Positions 1-7,176 of a stretch of DNA of 22,196 nt are shown in pieces. Location: NCBI GenBank assembly GCA_002431865.1, contig DJEI01000069.1, positions 7,979 to 30,174 on the forward strand. Reading direction: 5' to 3'. The translations under genes and the position numbers were made by a program. The first letter of the stretch is position 1. Every line of letters starts with the position of its first letter. The DNA comes from Lachnospiraceae bacterium UBA5902. GTDB lineage: Bacteria > Bacillota > Clostridia > Lachnospirales > Lachnospiraceae. The notes below the pieces were generated by a model that made no database searches, was not told the origin of the DNA, and saw only the letters and a list, made by a program, of their open reading frames with translations.

Positions 1-90
1 TTTTCATCAGTAAGCATTGCATATGCTGACTGGATATAGGTTCGTTTTCCACCTGAATTTACGGCAAAATCTATTTCCCTTTCCTTATTG
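1..90 (-). pseudogene. Fragment of an ATPase gene (AAA/DUF4143-type C-terminal part), runs off the left edge
   Basis: The minus strand is open from 90 down to the window edge and reads NKEREIDFAVNSGG, then KRTYIQSAYAM. This resembles the C-terminal nuclease-like part of the ATP-binding DUF4143 family, where a KEIDF...GGKRYYIQVAY-like strand is usual. An in-frame TAA lies just upstream of the fragment, and the DNA from about 91 onwards is a GC-rich hairpin rather than more coding sequence. The gene therefore seems to have been cut here by the neighbouring mobile patch. The family assignment rests on about 30 residues. The rest of the gene to the left cannot be seen. Confidence 0.5.
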
Positions 91-96
91 ATTTAC

Positions 97-139
97 GCAC
101 CACACCGGGAGCAACCCGGCAGGTGCACGGATTGCTCCC
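97..139. repeat. GC-rich inverted repeats with two alternative pairings
   Basis: GCACC (97-101) with GGTGC (122-126), plus CCGGG with CCCGG nested inside, can form one strong hairpin. GGGAGCAA (107-114) can instead pair with TTGCTCCC (132-139). The two pairings are mutually exclusive. The patch sits exactly where the ATPase fragment ends and stands out as GC-rich in AT-rich DNA. It could be the end of a mobile element or a folded RNA; no family is recognised. Confidence 0.5.
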
Positions 140-198
140 CAAAGGAAGTCAATCGAATACAATTACAAAAACTGACATATAATATTCTCACATCCTCA

Positions 199-227
199 TT
201 GACTATATAACAAAATTTGTGTATAAT
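199..227 (+). promoter_or_regulatory. Promoter of the toxin-antitoxin pair
   Basis: TTGACT at 199-204 and TATAAT at 222-227 are separated by 17 bases. The antitoxin start codon is at 256, with AAGGAGG at 241-247. Confidence 0.75.
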
Positions 228-235
228 TTTGTTAT
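207..235. promoter_or_regulatory. Palindromic operator over the toxin-antitoxin promoter
   Basis: ATAACAAAAT (207-216) and ATTTTGTTAT (226-235) are perfect 10-bp inverted repeats with a 9-bp gap. They lie across the spacer and the -10 element. Phd/YefM antitoxins normally bind such palindromes and repress their own operon, so autoregulation is the natural reading; binding itself is inferred. Confidence 0.65.
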
Positions 236-255
236 CGAACAAGGAGGTGTTCATT

Positions 256-519
256 ATGCCAGTAATCAAATCAAGTGCTGATTTAAGGAATAACTACAAC
301 GAAATCTCAACATTTTGTCACAATTATCCCGAACCAGTTTTTATTACGAAGAACGGAAAAGGCGACCTTGCCGTTATGAGCATTGAAGCCTACGAAGAAT
401 TAACCAGTCGCTTTGAATTATATAGCCAGATTAAAGAGGGGATGGATGATATTGCTTCTGGCGACATCCGACCATTCTCTGAAGCAATGGCTGATATTCG
501 GAGCAAACGTCGCAGATGA
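256..519 (+). CDS. Type II antitoxin, Phd/YefM family
   Basis: This is an 87-residue protein. Residues 5-45 fit the Phd/YefM fold: SSADLRNNYNEI, then PVFITKNGKGDLAVMS and EAYEEL. The N-terminal part of such antitoxins binds DNA and the charged C-terminal tail wraps the toxin. The ATG at 256 is chosen because AAGGAGG lies 8 bases upstream; an in-frame ATG at 217 falls inside the promoter and has no ribosome binding site. Its stop overlaps the toxin start (ATGA at 516-519), the usual coupling in such pairs. The inverted repeat over its promoter suggests autoregulation. The target partner is the ParE/RelE-like protein next door. Confidence 0.85.
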   Translation: MPVIKSSADLRNNYNEISTFCHNYPEPVFITKNGKGDLAVMSIEAYEELTSRFELYSQIKEGMDDIASGDIRPFSEAMADIRSKRRR

Positions 520-848
520 GTTATAGCATTCACATCACAGTCACCGCCGAACGTGATATCCTGCGTGCCGCTGACTACATCGAATTTACACTGAAGAACC
601 CCACCGCTGCCGAACATCTGCTTGATGCAGCTACAAAACAAATCAACTCTCTCTCGGATATGCCCGAAAAGCATCGTCTTGTAGATGACCCCGTTCTGGC
701 GAGTTGGGAAATTCGTTTTATTATAGTCAATAATTACCTTGCCTTTTACACTATTGATAAAGAAAAGCAAATGGTAATTGTTGTACGATTTCTATATCAG
801 AAAAGCAACTGGAACTCCATTCTTTGTCAGGGTTTTCCCCTTATTTAA
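516..848 (+). CDS. Type II toxin, RelE/ParE superfamily
   Basis: This is a 110-residue protein. The N-terminal helix region (ERDILRAADYIEFTL) and the C-terminal strands (YLAFYTID, then VVRFLYQKSNW) match the RelE/ParE fold. RelE-like members cut mRNA on the ribosome and ParE-like members poison gyrase. The sequence alone does not separate the two, although the YLAFY...VVRFLY...NW pattern is common in ParE-like proteins. The ATG overlaps the antitoxin stop, so translation is coupled. The last dozen residues (SILCQGFPLI) look like a run-on into the terminator and may mark a changed end. A hairpin terminator follows at once. Such pairs commonly stabilise mobile elements, which fits the mob genes downstream. 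Confidence 0.82.
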   Translation: MSYSIHITVTAERDILRAADYIEFTLKNPTAAEHLLDAATKQINSLSDMPEKHRLVDDPVLASWEIRFIIVNNYLAFYTIDKEKQMVIVVRFLYQKSNWNSILCQGFPLI

Positions 849-875
849 GGAATCTGTAGCACAGATTCCTTTTTT
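847..875 (+). terminator. Intrinsic terminator after the toxin
   Basis: AAGGAATCTGT (847-857), loop AGC, and ACAGATTCCTT (861-871) form an 11-bp stem running into a T tract. It overlaps the toxin stop codon. Confidence 0.85.
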
Positions 876-943
876 AATGCGTAGCCTTATATACTTTCTT
901 GGCTTTATCTTGTAGCTTGCGAATATCCGTATAAATAGAAAAA

Positions 944-1020
944 GCCCTTTGAGAAAAGGATTTTTCCTCTCCCAAAGGGCAGGTTGACAAACTTGGGGAA
1001 TATCCCCAAACCCCTAAATC
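944..1020 (+). other. Candidate origin of transfer (oriT-like)
   Basis: Between the toxin terminator and mobC lie two structures. One is an imperfect hairpin, GCCCTTTGAGA (944-954) with TCTCCCAAAGGGC (968-980). The other is a perfect small inverted repeat, TTGGGGA (993-999), loop ATA, TCCCCAA (1003-1009), followed by ACCCC. Hairpins directly upstream of a mobC-relaxase pair are the usual place for oriT and its nick site in Firmicute conjugative elements. The nick position is not identifiable by eye. The function follows from position and structure only. Confidence 0.5.
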
Positions 1021-1042
1021 ATGTGAAAGGACATAAAAGAAA

Positions 1043-1444
1043 ATGAACGAAAAAACAAAAGAAATACATCTTAGAATATCCGAAGAAGAGTATCACATGC
1101 TCCTGATGCAGCGAGACTTTTTGAAATACTCTTCTATCTCACAGGTGCTCCGTGCCTATATCCATTCCGGTCATTGTTACCGATTTGACATGTCCAGCTT
1201 TTACGAATTTTCAACACAGATCTCCCGTGTAGGGAACAACATCAACCAGATTGCAGCTGTCGTGAATGAGACATATTCCGTCACACCATATCAGATGAAA
1301 ATGCTCCAAAAACAAATGTCGGAAGTTCAGGAAATCGTTAAGACAGCAACTAAAGAAAATATGAAAATCATAAAATTCAAGGAGAATGAAAACCGGGCAG
1401 GTGATATAAATGGCGATTGCAAAAATCATAAAAGTAAAGGTTAA
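1043..1444 (+). CDS. mobC: Relaxosome accessory protein, MobC family
   Basis: This is a 133-residue protein. It begins with a ribbon-helix-helix-like segment (EIHLRISEEEYHMLL, residues 7-21). It carries the MobC hallmark SRVGNNINQIA near residues 61-71, followed by a helical region. MobC proteins bind oriT beside the relaxase and help it open the strands at the nick site. AAAGGA precedes the ATG. The last 35 bases overlap the relaxase start, the standard order in Tn1549-like and related elements. The candidate oriT lies just upstream. The gene looks intact, but its relaxase partner is broken, so it probably has no local transfer function now. Confidence 0.82.
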   Translation: MNEKTKEIHLRISEEEYHMLLMQRDFLKYSSISQVLRAYIHSGHCYRFDMSSFYEFSTQISRVGNNINQIAAVVNETYSVTPYQMKMLQKQMSEVQEIVKTATKENMKIIKFKENENRAGDINGDCKNHKSKG

Positions 1445-1854
1445 TCCAAATGCCGCAATTGACTATGTGCGAAATCCGGATAAAACAAATGAAAGGCTCC
1501 TTGTGTCTTACGATGGCTGTACGGAATCAAATATTGAGCTTTGCTTCAAAATGGCTTTGACCAACAAAATACAAAATAGGAAAAGTGAGGGTGTGTTAGC
1601 CTACCATTTTATTCAATCATTTGCTCCTACAGATGAGGTTACACCGAAGAAAGTACATGAACTTGGAATGAAATTCATGGAAAAAACATTTGGTGGAAAA
1701 TACTCTTTTATCTGTGCCACGCATACAGATAAAGGACACATTCATAATCATTTTGTCATGTGTGCAGCGGAACGTGGTATGACCAGGATGCGGCTGGATG
1801 ATAACCTCTCTCTCCTACACACAATTCAAAAAAAACAATGATGAGCTATGCAAA
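1410..1854 (+). pseudogene. Relaxase (MobP/VirD2-like) N-terminal fragment, frameshifted and truncated
   Basis: The first 143 residues are a recognisable relaxase nuclease start: AIDYVRNPDK with the likely nicking Tyr19, and the metal-binding THTDKGHIHNHFV at 104-116 with His110, His112 and His114. A normal protein of this family is about 400-500 residues. Here an A8 run at 1828-1835 puts the frame into a stop at 1839-1841. In the next frame the family sequence resumes briefly as NNDELCK, as expected after a one-base indel. Family resemblance ends near 1855, where unrelated DNA begins. The gene is therefore broken twice, by a frameshift and by loss of about two thirds of its length. It overlaps mobC by 35 bases. 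Confidence 0.82.
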
Positions 1855-2070
1855 ACCTTGAGAAGCAGCAGCAACAAAACGAGCGTGATTGAAGGAGTTG
1901 CAACGCTAGCCTTATATGTGATTTTTGTTCGTCGGACCAGAGATTTGCTTACAGCTTCCTTCAGATTCCACCTCACGATGGACACCCTTGCTGTTCGGCT
2001 ATACACTTCCCACTATCTGGGCGTGTTCGGGACTTTCACCCGTTAGAGCGCGCCCATGGCGCGCAAACAC
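1855..2070. other. Unrecognised stretch, possible mobile-element end
   Basis: No credible gene is present. The stretch joins the broken relaxase to the terminator of the next operon. It includes a GC-rich palindrome-like stretch, GCGCGCCCATGGCGCGC, near 2048-2064. Its look recalls non-coding ends found beside clostridial insertion elements, but I cannot name a family, and no transposase is present. Confidence 0.3.
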
Positions 2071-2100
2071 AAAAAAGCTCTACCCAAAATGGGTAGAGCC
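2071..2100 (-). terminator. Terminator of the guanidino-enzyme operon (possibly bidirectional)
   Basis: GCTCTACCC (2077-2085), loop AAAAT, and GGGTAGAGC (2091-2099) form a perfect 9-bp stem. On the minus strand it ends in TTTTTT and lies 14 bases after the last stop codon of the operon. On the plus strand it is followed only by CTTTTG, so termination of plus-strand reading would be weaker. Confidence 0.85.
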
Positions 2101-2114
2101 TTTTGAATCACACG

Positions 2115-3122
2115 CTATACAAAATCACGAATCAATGCCTGTGTACCGCAGTGCAGTCCACCCCCTTTCTTCATACACTCCTCATATTCCACCTCGATAA
2201 CATCAATTCCATTCTTGTACAAAATGTCAGCAGTCTTCCCAAATCCCTTAATCATAACTACTTTCTTTGCACAGATTGGAACCAGATTGATGGCGGTTGT
2301 ACGCTCGTCCGGTGCCTTTTCAATATAACGGATTCCAAGTTCCTTCAGCTTCTCCAGCAATGCAAACGGTACTGTACGCAGATCCACAAGTGCCAGATCA
2401 TAGTCAATCATCGTGATCATGCCATCAATATGCAGGTCATGTCCCGGTACCTGTACAATAAATAATTCAATGCCAATATCCGCAAGCGTTTCCCTTAACT
2501 GCCGTAAGCCTTCCAGATTTGTTCTTGTCGAATATCCACACATTGCATGCTTTGGATCTAAGAACATGAAGTTTCCGCCCTCAAAGGTTCCTGTTCCATG
2601 AATCGTCTTTAAGATTGGCATACCGATTTCTGCCAGCGTCCGCGTAGCTGCAAGCTCCTCGCCCCGGCGCATATGGTTTGAACCTCTGCCAATGATAATA
2701 CCGCCCGGAATTGCTGTACCAATATCTCTTGTATTGATGCAGTTTACCAGACCAGGGTTTGTAAATTTGTTATTATAGATGACTTCTACACCATTCTTAC
2801 GAAGCACATCTGCATATGCATCATGCTCTGCCTGCATTTTGGCAAGATCCGGCTTTGTCTTACCACCATAATAATATCCTTTTTCTACATCAATAATAGC
2901 ATTTAACGAAGGATCATACTTGCTTTCATCAATCGTATTGATCTCCTCGTCCGGGCGATGCAGCATAACCATACGAAGTTGCCCCATCTCACTGTTCATT
3001 CCCCATTTTCTTCCTGCCCAATATTTCTCCAGAAGATCCGGCGTCTCAAAGCAAGGCTCTGCCTCCGACGGAAACATATGGGATACTGCATGGCACCATG
3101 CGCGCTGTGTCTGATCAATCAT
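2115..3122 (-). CDS. Guanidino-group-modifying enzyme, arginine deiminase/amidinotransferase superfamily (paralogue 1)
   Basis: This is a 335-residue protein with the five-bladed guanidine-modifying fold. All the catalytic positions of the arginine deiminase family are apparent: Asp133 in NTRD, Glu181 in FEGGN, His231 and Asp233 in LHIDG, and the nucleophile Cys325 in GGGLHCGT. Members cleave or transfer the amidino group of arginine-like substrates. Hydrolase and transferase cannot be separated by sequence, and it lacks the extra helical domain of classical ArcA. The ATG at 3122 is chosen because AAAGGAGG sits 8 bases upstream; an earlier in-frame ATG at 3149 precedes that site. It is the last gene of a five-gene operon and ends just before its terminator. 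It is clearly closer to the 6101-7120 paralogue than to its neighbour at 3160. Confidence 0.8.
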   Translation of the reverse strand: MIDQTQRAWCHAVSHMFPSEAEPCFETPDLLEKYWAGRKWGMNSEMGQLRMVMLHRPDEEINTIDESKYDPSLNAIIDVEKGYYYGGKTKPDLAKMQAEHDAYADVLRKNGVEVIYNNKFTNPGLVNCINTRDIGTAIPGGIIIGRGSNHMRRGEELAATRTLAEIGMPILKTIHGTGTFEGGNFMFLDPKHAMCGYSTRTNLEGLRQLRETLADIGIELFIVQVPGHDLHIDGMITMIDYDLALVDLRTVPFALLEKLKELGIRYIEKAPDERTTAINLVPICAKKVVMIKGFGKTADILYKNGIDVIEVEYEECMKKGGGLHCGTQALIRDFV

Positions 3123-3159
3123 AGATTTGTACCTCCTTTGTATTAACATCTATCCTGCA

Positions 3160-4146
3160 TTACACAAGACTGTCTCTTTTCAGTGGCAATGTAGAGCAGT
3201 GAATACCACCACCCATTTTATTGATTTCTGTGATATCCACAGTGAGTACTTCCACACCGGCTTTCTCCAGATTCTTACGTGTCCGCACACCGGCCTCTGA
3301 GAACAATACCTTACCTGGTTTCAAAGCGATACAGTTATTCGTAAGCTTCGGGTCATCCATGTCTGTCTCGATCAATGTATAGCCCCGCTCCTTCAGCATC
3401 TTCAGGAACCAGTGTGGCAATATAAATGTGCTGACCAGAATCTTATCCTTATCCACAGGAAGAAACGCTTCATCCAGATGGATATAATACGCCGGAAGAT
3501 CAACAACGATCAATTCAATTCCCTGATAAGAAAGCAGCGCACGAAGCTGCCCGATTCCCGCATCATTGATACGGACGGAACGCCCGACAATCGCAGTCTT
3601 GGGATCAAGCATAGAAAATGATCCTCCCTCTATACTACCTGCTCCCTGAATCGTTCCAAGAATTGGAATCTTCTGTTCTGCCAGCATCTTCTGTGTCACA
3701 AATGGATCACCTGCATGAAAATACATGGCAAAGCGTGTCAGGATTGCTCCCTTTGGAACCATCAGGGCAACATCCCGCGCAAATAACAGATTTGTCCAAT
3801 AATGACTTTCATCCTCCAGATTGACAAGCTCTATGCCTTCCTCTTTTAATATCTGTGTCATCGCATCATGCTGATACTGCATTTTCCCAAGATCCGGAAG
3901 CTCCGTATCCTTAAAATAATTTCGGATTCTTCCATTTCCCCGCAGGATTCTTGCGCCTGCCTCTTCCTCGAAAACGCCATCCTTTAGCTGTTCAATTTCA
4001 ACGCCCGGTCTGTGTACTAACATCTTCCGGATTTTTCCTACCGAGTTGTCTACACCAAAATCCGTACCCCAGACTTCAGAAAACACCTCCGATTCAAACA
4101 TGTTCGGAATTGTACTTTGATCCATGTATTCCTGTAATGTTGCCAT
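3160..4146 (-). CDS. Guanidino-group-modifying enzyme, arginine deiminase/amidinotransferase superfamily (paralogue 2, divergent)
   Basis: This is a 328-residue protein of the same fold as its two operon partners but clearly diverged. It keeps Asp125 (FARD), Glu173 (IEGGS), His223 and Asp225 (IHLDEAF), and Cys317 (GGGIHCST), so it should be active. The substrate-facing stretches differ: YHLHIDG-type sequence is replaced by AYYIHLDEAF, and the N-terminal third has little in common with the others. A different substrate, or a different step on the same one, is likely. The start at 4146 is preferred because AAAGGAG lies 8 bases upstream. An ATG at 4152 and a GTG at 4155 are in frame but too close to that site. 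The gap to the transporter gene upstream is 22 bases. Confidence 0.78.
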   Translation of the reverse strand: MATLQEYMDQSTIPNMFESEVFSEVWGTDFGVDNSVGKIRKMLVHRPGVEIEQLKDGVFEEEAGARILRGNGRIRNYFKDTELPDLGKMQYQHDAMTQILKEEGIELVNLEDESHYWTNLLFARDVALMVPKGAILTRFAMYFHAGDPFVTQKMLAEQKIPILGTIQGAGSIEGGSFSMLDPKTAIVGRSVRINDAGIGQLRALLSYQGIELIVVDLPAYYIHLDEAFLPVDKDKILVSTFILPHWFLKMLKERGYTLIETDMDDPKLTNNCIALKPGKVLFSEAGVRTRKNLEKAGVEVLTVDITEINKMGGGIHCSTLPLKRDSLV

Positions 4147-4168
4147 AGCCATCACTCCTTTTTTCTTT

Positions 4169-5083
4169 TTACATTACAATTTCTGATACCAGCGGGATTG
4201 TCAGCACGGACAAAATCGTTGTCAGGGATACACCTTTCGACGCCAGCATATAATCTCCGTCATATTGCTGCGCAAGCATCGCTGTCATACTTCCAACCGG
4301 AGTTGCAAACATGATCAGGCATACCCCCAGCAGCATCGAATCCCTGATCCATATCCGAAGCAGCAATATGCCACAGACTGGTATCAAAATTAACTTTATG
4401 ATTGAAAATATCAATAACCGGACATCTGTAATCAAATCCATGATCTGCAGGTGAACCATAGACTGTCCGATCACGATCATACTGAGTGGAGCGGTAAGAC
4501 CACTTAATCCACTGACGGCGGTCTGTACAAAGGCGGATACCTGCACATCTGCCAGATAACAAATGAGTGAAATAATGCCTGCAATCACACCTGCATTACA
4601 GATCTTCTTCCACTGCATTTTCCCGCTGCCGTCATTTTCCTTCTTCATTGCACAGATGCCATATGTATAAATCAAAATATTATAGGGGAATAAAAATATG
4701 GATGCATAAAGCAGCGCCTCCTCTCCATATACCGCGGATATGACAGGAAACCCCATAAATCCAATATTGGAGAAAATTGTCATAACACGGAACACACTTT
4801 TATCCGCAGCCGGAACCCGTAATAATGGCACAAGCAGATATCCTAACAAAATCAGAAAGAAAAAGACACCAATTGCCACAACAAACGTAGTCGCCAATGC
4901 CTTTCCTGTCACCGTTTTTGTATCGGAAACACCTGCCGATAAAATCAGCGCAGTATTCGCAATATTTACGACAATCCATGAAAAGGTCTTTGCGACATCA
5001 TCGGTTATAATATTCTTTTTTCCGCAGACAAAGCCGATTCCCATATAAAAAAAAAGTACCAGCATCTGTTGTAGCAATAACAT
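4169..5083 (-). CDS. AEC-family membrane carrier (auxin efflux carrier/malate permease type)
   Basis: This is a 304-residue hydrophobic protein with about ten membrane segments in two halves. It shows the family signatures FSNIGFMGFPVI near residues 104-115 and FATPVGSMTAMLAQQYDGD near 260-278. Bacterial AEC carriers move malate, malonate and other organic acids, and in some cases amino-acid derivatives, down or against ion gradients. The direction cannot be told from sequence. It lies in the middle of the guanidino-enzyme operon, 34 bases after the dehydrogenase gene. It probably carries the pathway's substrate or acidic product. The start at 5083 follows GGGGATGATGAAAT, a modest binding site. 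Confidence 0.82.
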   Translation of the reverse strand: MLLLQQMLVLFFYMGIGFVCGKKNIITDDVAKTFSWIVVNIANTALILSAGVSDTKTVTGKALATTFVVAIGVFFFLILLGYLLVPLLRVPAADKSVFRVMTIFSNIGFMGFPVISAVYGEEALLYASIFLFPYNILIYTYGICAMKKENDGSGKMQWKKICNAGVIAGIISLICYLADVQVSAFVQTAVSGLSGLTAPLSMIVIGQSMVHLQIMDLITDVRLLIFSIIKLILIPVCGILLLRIWIRDSMLLGVCLIMFATPVGSMTAMLAQQYDGDYMLASKGVSLTTILSVLTIPLVSEIVM

Positions 5084-5117
5084 ATTTCATCATCCCCTAT
5101 TCCGTGGTAACCTGCAT

Positions 5118-6083
5118 TCACACAACACGATTCCCCGCATAATCCGGTTCTCCACGCATATGATTGACCAGATTCATACATGCCTGCGTCCGCAATTCGT
5201 TCATGGAGCGTTCCGAATAAAATGCACTGTGTGGTGTCAGAATCACATTTCCACGATGTAATAATTTACAATTCTTCAAGTCTGGGTTCTCATTCTCCAA
5301 CACATCTATACCCGCACCTGACACAAGGCCGGCATCCAAAGCATCACAAAGTGCATTCTCATCTACTGAAATTCCCCGTCCTACATTGATGAACAATGGA
5401 CGTCTCTTCAGACTGTAAAACCAGGCCTCATCAAAATAATGCACGGGCAATCCATCTGCACTCTGATGATTGATTATAACGTCTGCCACCGCAGCCACAT
5501 CCTCCGGCTCTATTTTTTCTGCGCCATGCCGTCTGACCGCCTCAATCCCCGCATGCCTTGATACAACATATACATGCATTCCAAAAGCTGTCAGAGTTGC
5601 AGCCGTCTGTTTCGCAATCTTTCCAAATCCATAGATTACAACATTCTTTCCATATGGGACAGTTACACTTGCATATGTATAGTCCCATTTCAGGGAACGA
5701 TTGATATGATGATCCTGTTTTTTCAGTCCCCGCATAAGTGCTAACATCATCGCTACCGCATGAATCGACACCTCCTGCGTACAATAGTCACACACATGAT
5801 ACACAGCTACCTTATATTTTTTTGCTGCTGCACAGTCAATATTGGTATACCCCGTTCCAGTCACAGAGATTGCCTGTAATTGTTTTGCTGCCGCAAAATA
5901 TTTTTTTCCAAACGGAATATAAGAGGTAAGAATATATTCTGCATCAGCCAGTTCCTGTACATAATTTTCATCTGGTACATAATGCCGGATTTCAGATTCG
6001 GGCAGCATCTTCCGAAACAGTGCACATATCTTCTCAAATTCTGCTTCCTCATATGTCATATCACAAACAACTATCTTCGGCAT
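5118..6083 (-). CDS. D-2-hydroxyacid dehydrogenase, NAD(P)-dependent
   Basis: This is a 321-residue protein. It has a catalytic N-terminal segment, a Rossmann nucleotide domain with GFGKIA (Gly152, Gly154, Ala157), and the catalytic set Arg236 (NVGRG), Glu263 (DVLE) and His285 (TPHSA). Family members interconvert 2-keto acids and D-2-hydroxy acids. After the second strand the sequence is VVSRHAG, with Ser-Arg where NAD-specific enzymes usually carry Asp. This points to NADP(H) preference, which is an inference. In this operon a plausible substrate is a 2-keto acid derived from a guanidino or ureido amino acid. The start at 6083 is preceded by AAGAAGGGATG. The gene lies 17 bases after paralogue 3. 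Confidence 0.85.
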   Translation of the reverse strand: MPKIVVCDMTYEEAEFEKICALFRKMLPESEIRHYVPDENYVQELADAEYILTSYIPFGKKYFAAAKQLQAISVTGTGYTNIDCAAAKKYKVAVYHVCDYCTQEVSIHAVAMMLALMRGLKKQDHHINRSLKWDYTYASVTVPYGKNVVIYGFGKIAKQTAATLTAFGMHVYVVSRHAGIEAVRRHGAEKIEPEDVAAVADVIINHQSADGLPVHYFDEAWFYSLKRRPLFINVGRGISVDENALCDALDAGLVSGAGIDVLENENPDLKNCKLLHRGNVILTPHSAFYSERSMNELRTQACMNLVNHMRGEPDYAGNRVV

Positions 6084-6100
6084 ATAGCATCCCTTCTTTT

Positions 6101-7120
6101 TTACAAACTTGAGAAATCTACATAATCACGAATTAACGGCAGTGTTGCACAATGTAAGCCGCCGCCTGCCTTTCCTGCCTCATCGTATTCAACCTCAAAC
6201 AGCGTGTATCCTCTCTTACGCAGAATCTCTTTCGTGTACTCCGAATGTGCGGTCTTCTGCATGACAATCTTCTTATTGCCAAGTGGTACACAATTGATTA
6301 CAAATACATCGTCTCTTGGATCTTTCTTAATAATATTGATTCCAAGTTCTTTCATCTTCTCCAACACAAAATATGGAGTAATATCCACATCGACCAATGC
6401 TTCCCGGTGATCGATCATAGCAAACATACCATCGATATGAAGCATATAACCCGGACAAGGAATCACAATCAGCTCAATTCCCATCGGATTTAAAATCTCC
6501 CGTACCTGGCGGATTCCCTCCAGATTGGTTCGCGTGGAAAGCCCAATGCAGACATGCTTATCATCTAAGAACAGACAATTTCCGCCTTCCGCAACACCCG
6601 TGCCATTCATTGTACGGAGAATCGGCATTCCAATCGCCCCCAGTGTCTTCGTCGCAACACATGCCTCGCCTTTTCGCATATATGGGGCATTTCGACATAC
6701 GATCATGCCACCCGGAACTGTGATTCCGACATCACAGCAATTGATCGTCTTTGTCAGGTTTGGCTTGTTATTCTTGTTTGTATAGACAATCTCCACACCA
6801 TTATCCTTTAAGATTTGTGCATATGCATCATGCTGGGCTGCCGCCTTCGCAATATCCGGCTTCTCTTTTCCAATCCAGTAATACTCCTTGTTATCGCCTA
6901 TGATTGCATTATATTCTTCGTTGTATTTACTTGGATCAATCGTATTTAACTCCACATCCGGTCGGTGCAGCATAACCATATGCAGAGTTCCGGTTTCACA
7001 GTTCTGTCCCCATTTTCTTCCCCAGTAATTCTCCAGACATGTGAGATCCTCAAACGGCGGAGTTGCTACCGCTGGGAACAATTCAGATACATCATCCGTT
7101 GCACATTTTGTTGCTGACAT
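6101..7120 (-). CDS. Guanidino-group-modifying enzyme, arginine deiminase/amidinotransferase superfamily (paralogue 3, first operon gene)
   Basis: This is a 339-residue protein, the closest partner of paralogue 1: they share the WGRKWG/AGRKWG start, VMLHRPD, the KY...NAII segment, STRTNLEG(I/L)RQ and LHIDGM. The catalytic Glu178 (AEGGN), His228 and Asp230 (LHIDG) and Cys324 (GGGLHCAT) are present. The guanidinium-binding Asp130 sits in NCCD rather than the usual RD, and extra cysteines surround it. The ATG at 7120 follows AAGGAGG by 8 bases. An in-frame start at 7198 is rejected because it would place the promoter inside the gene. It is the first gene after the palindromic promoter, so it is probably central to the pathway. 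Confidence 0.8.
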   Translation of the reverse strand: MSATKCATDDVSELFPAVATPPFEDLTCLENYWGRKWGQNCETGTLHMVMLHRPDVELNTIDPSKYNEEYNAIIGDNKEYYWIGKEKPDIAKAAAQHDAYAQILKDNGVEIVYTNKNNKPNLTKTINCCDVGITVPGGMIVCRNAPYMRKGEACVATKTLGAIGMPILRTMNGTGVAEGGNCLFLDDKHVCIGLSTRTNLEGIRQVREILNPMGIELIVIPCPGYMLHIDGMFAMIDHREALVDVDITPYFVLEKMKELGINIIKKDPRDDVFVINCVPLGNKKIVMQKTAHSEYTKEILRKRGYTLFEVEYDEAGKAGGGLHCATLPLIRDYVDFSSL

Positions 7121-7156
7121 AATCGTTACCTCCTTCAATCCATGCTTTCGTTTTCG

Positions 7157-7176
7157 TGTACTGTATACAGAGTACA
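7157..7176. promoter_or_regulatory. Palindromic operator candidate overlapping the operon promoter
   Basis: The outer arms TGTAC (7157-7161) and GTACA (7172-7176) flank a perfect inner palindrome, CTGTATACAG (7161-7170). The element covers the proposed -10. This is the layout of a repressor site; the regulator is not encoded next to it. Confidence 0.5.

Noticed and set aside
1828..1841. Programmed frameshift at the A8 run in the relaxase
   Set aside because: The new frame gives only a few relaxase-like residues before similarity ends, so decay is the simpler explanation.
1855..2070. Group II intron or IS66 remnant
   Set aside because: Neither a domain V hairpin nor a transposase fragment can be seen, so no family is named.
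2115..3122. Classical arginine deiminase (arcA)
   Set aside because: It is too short, lacks the extra helical domain, and has no arcB, arcC or arcD nearby.
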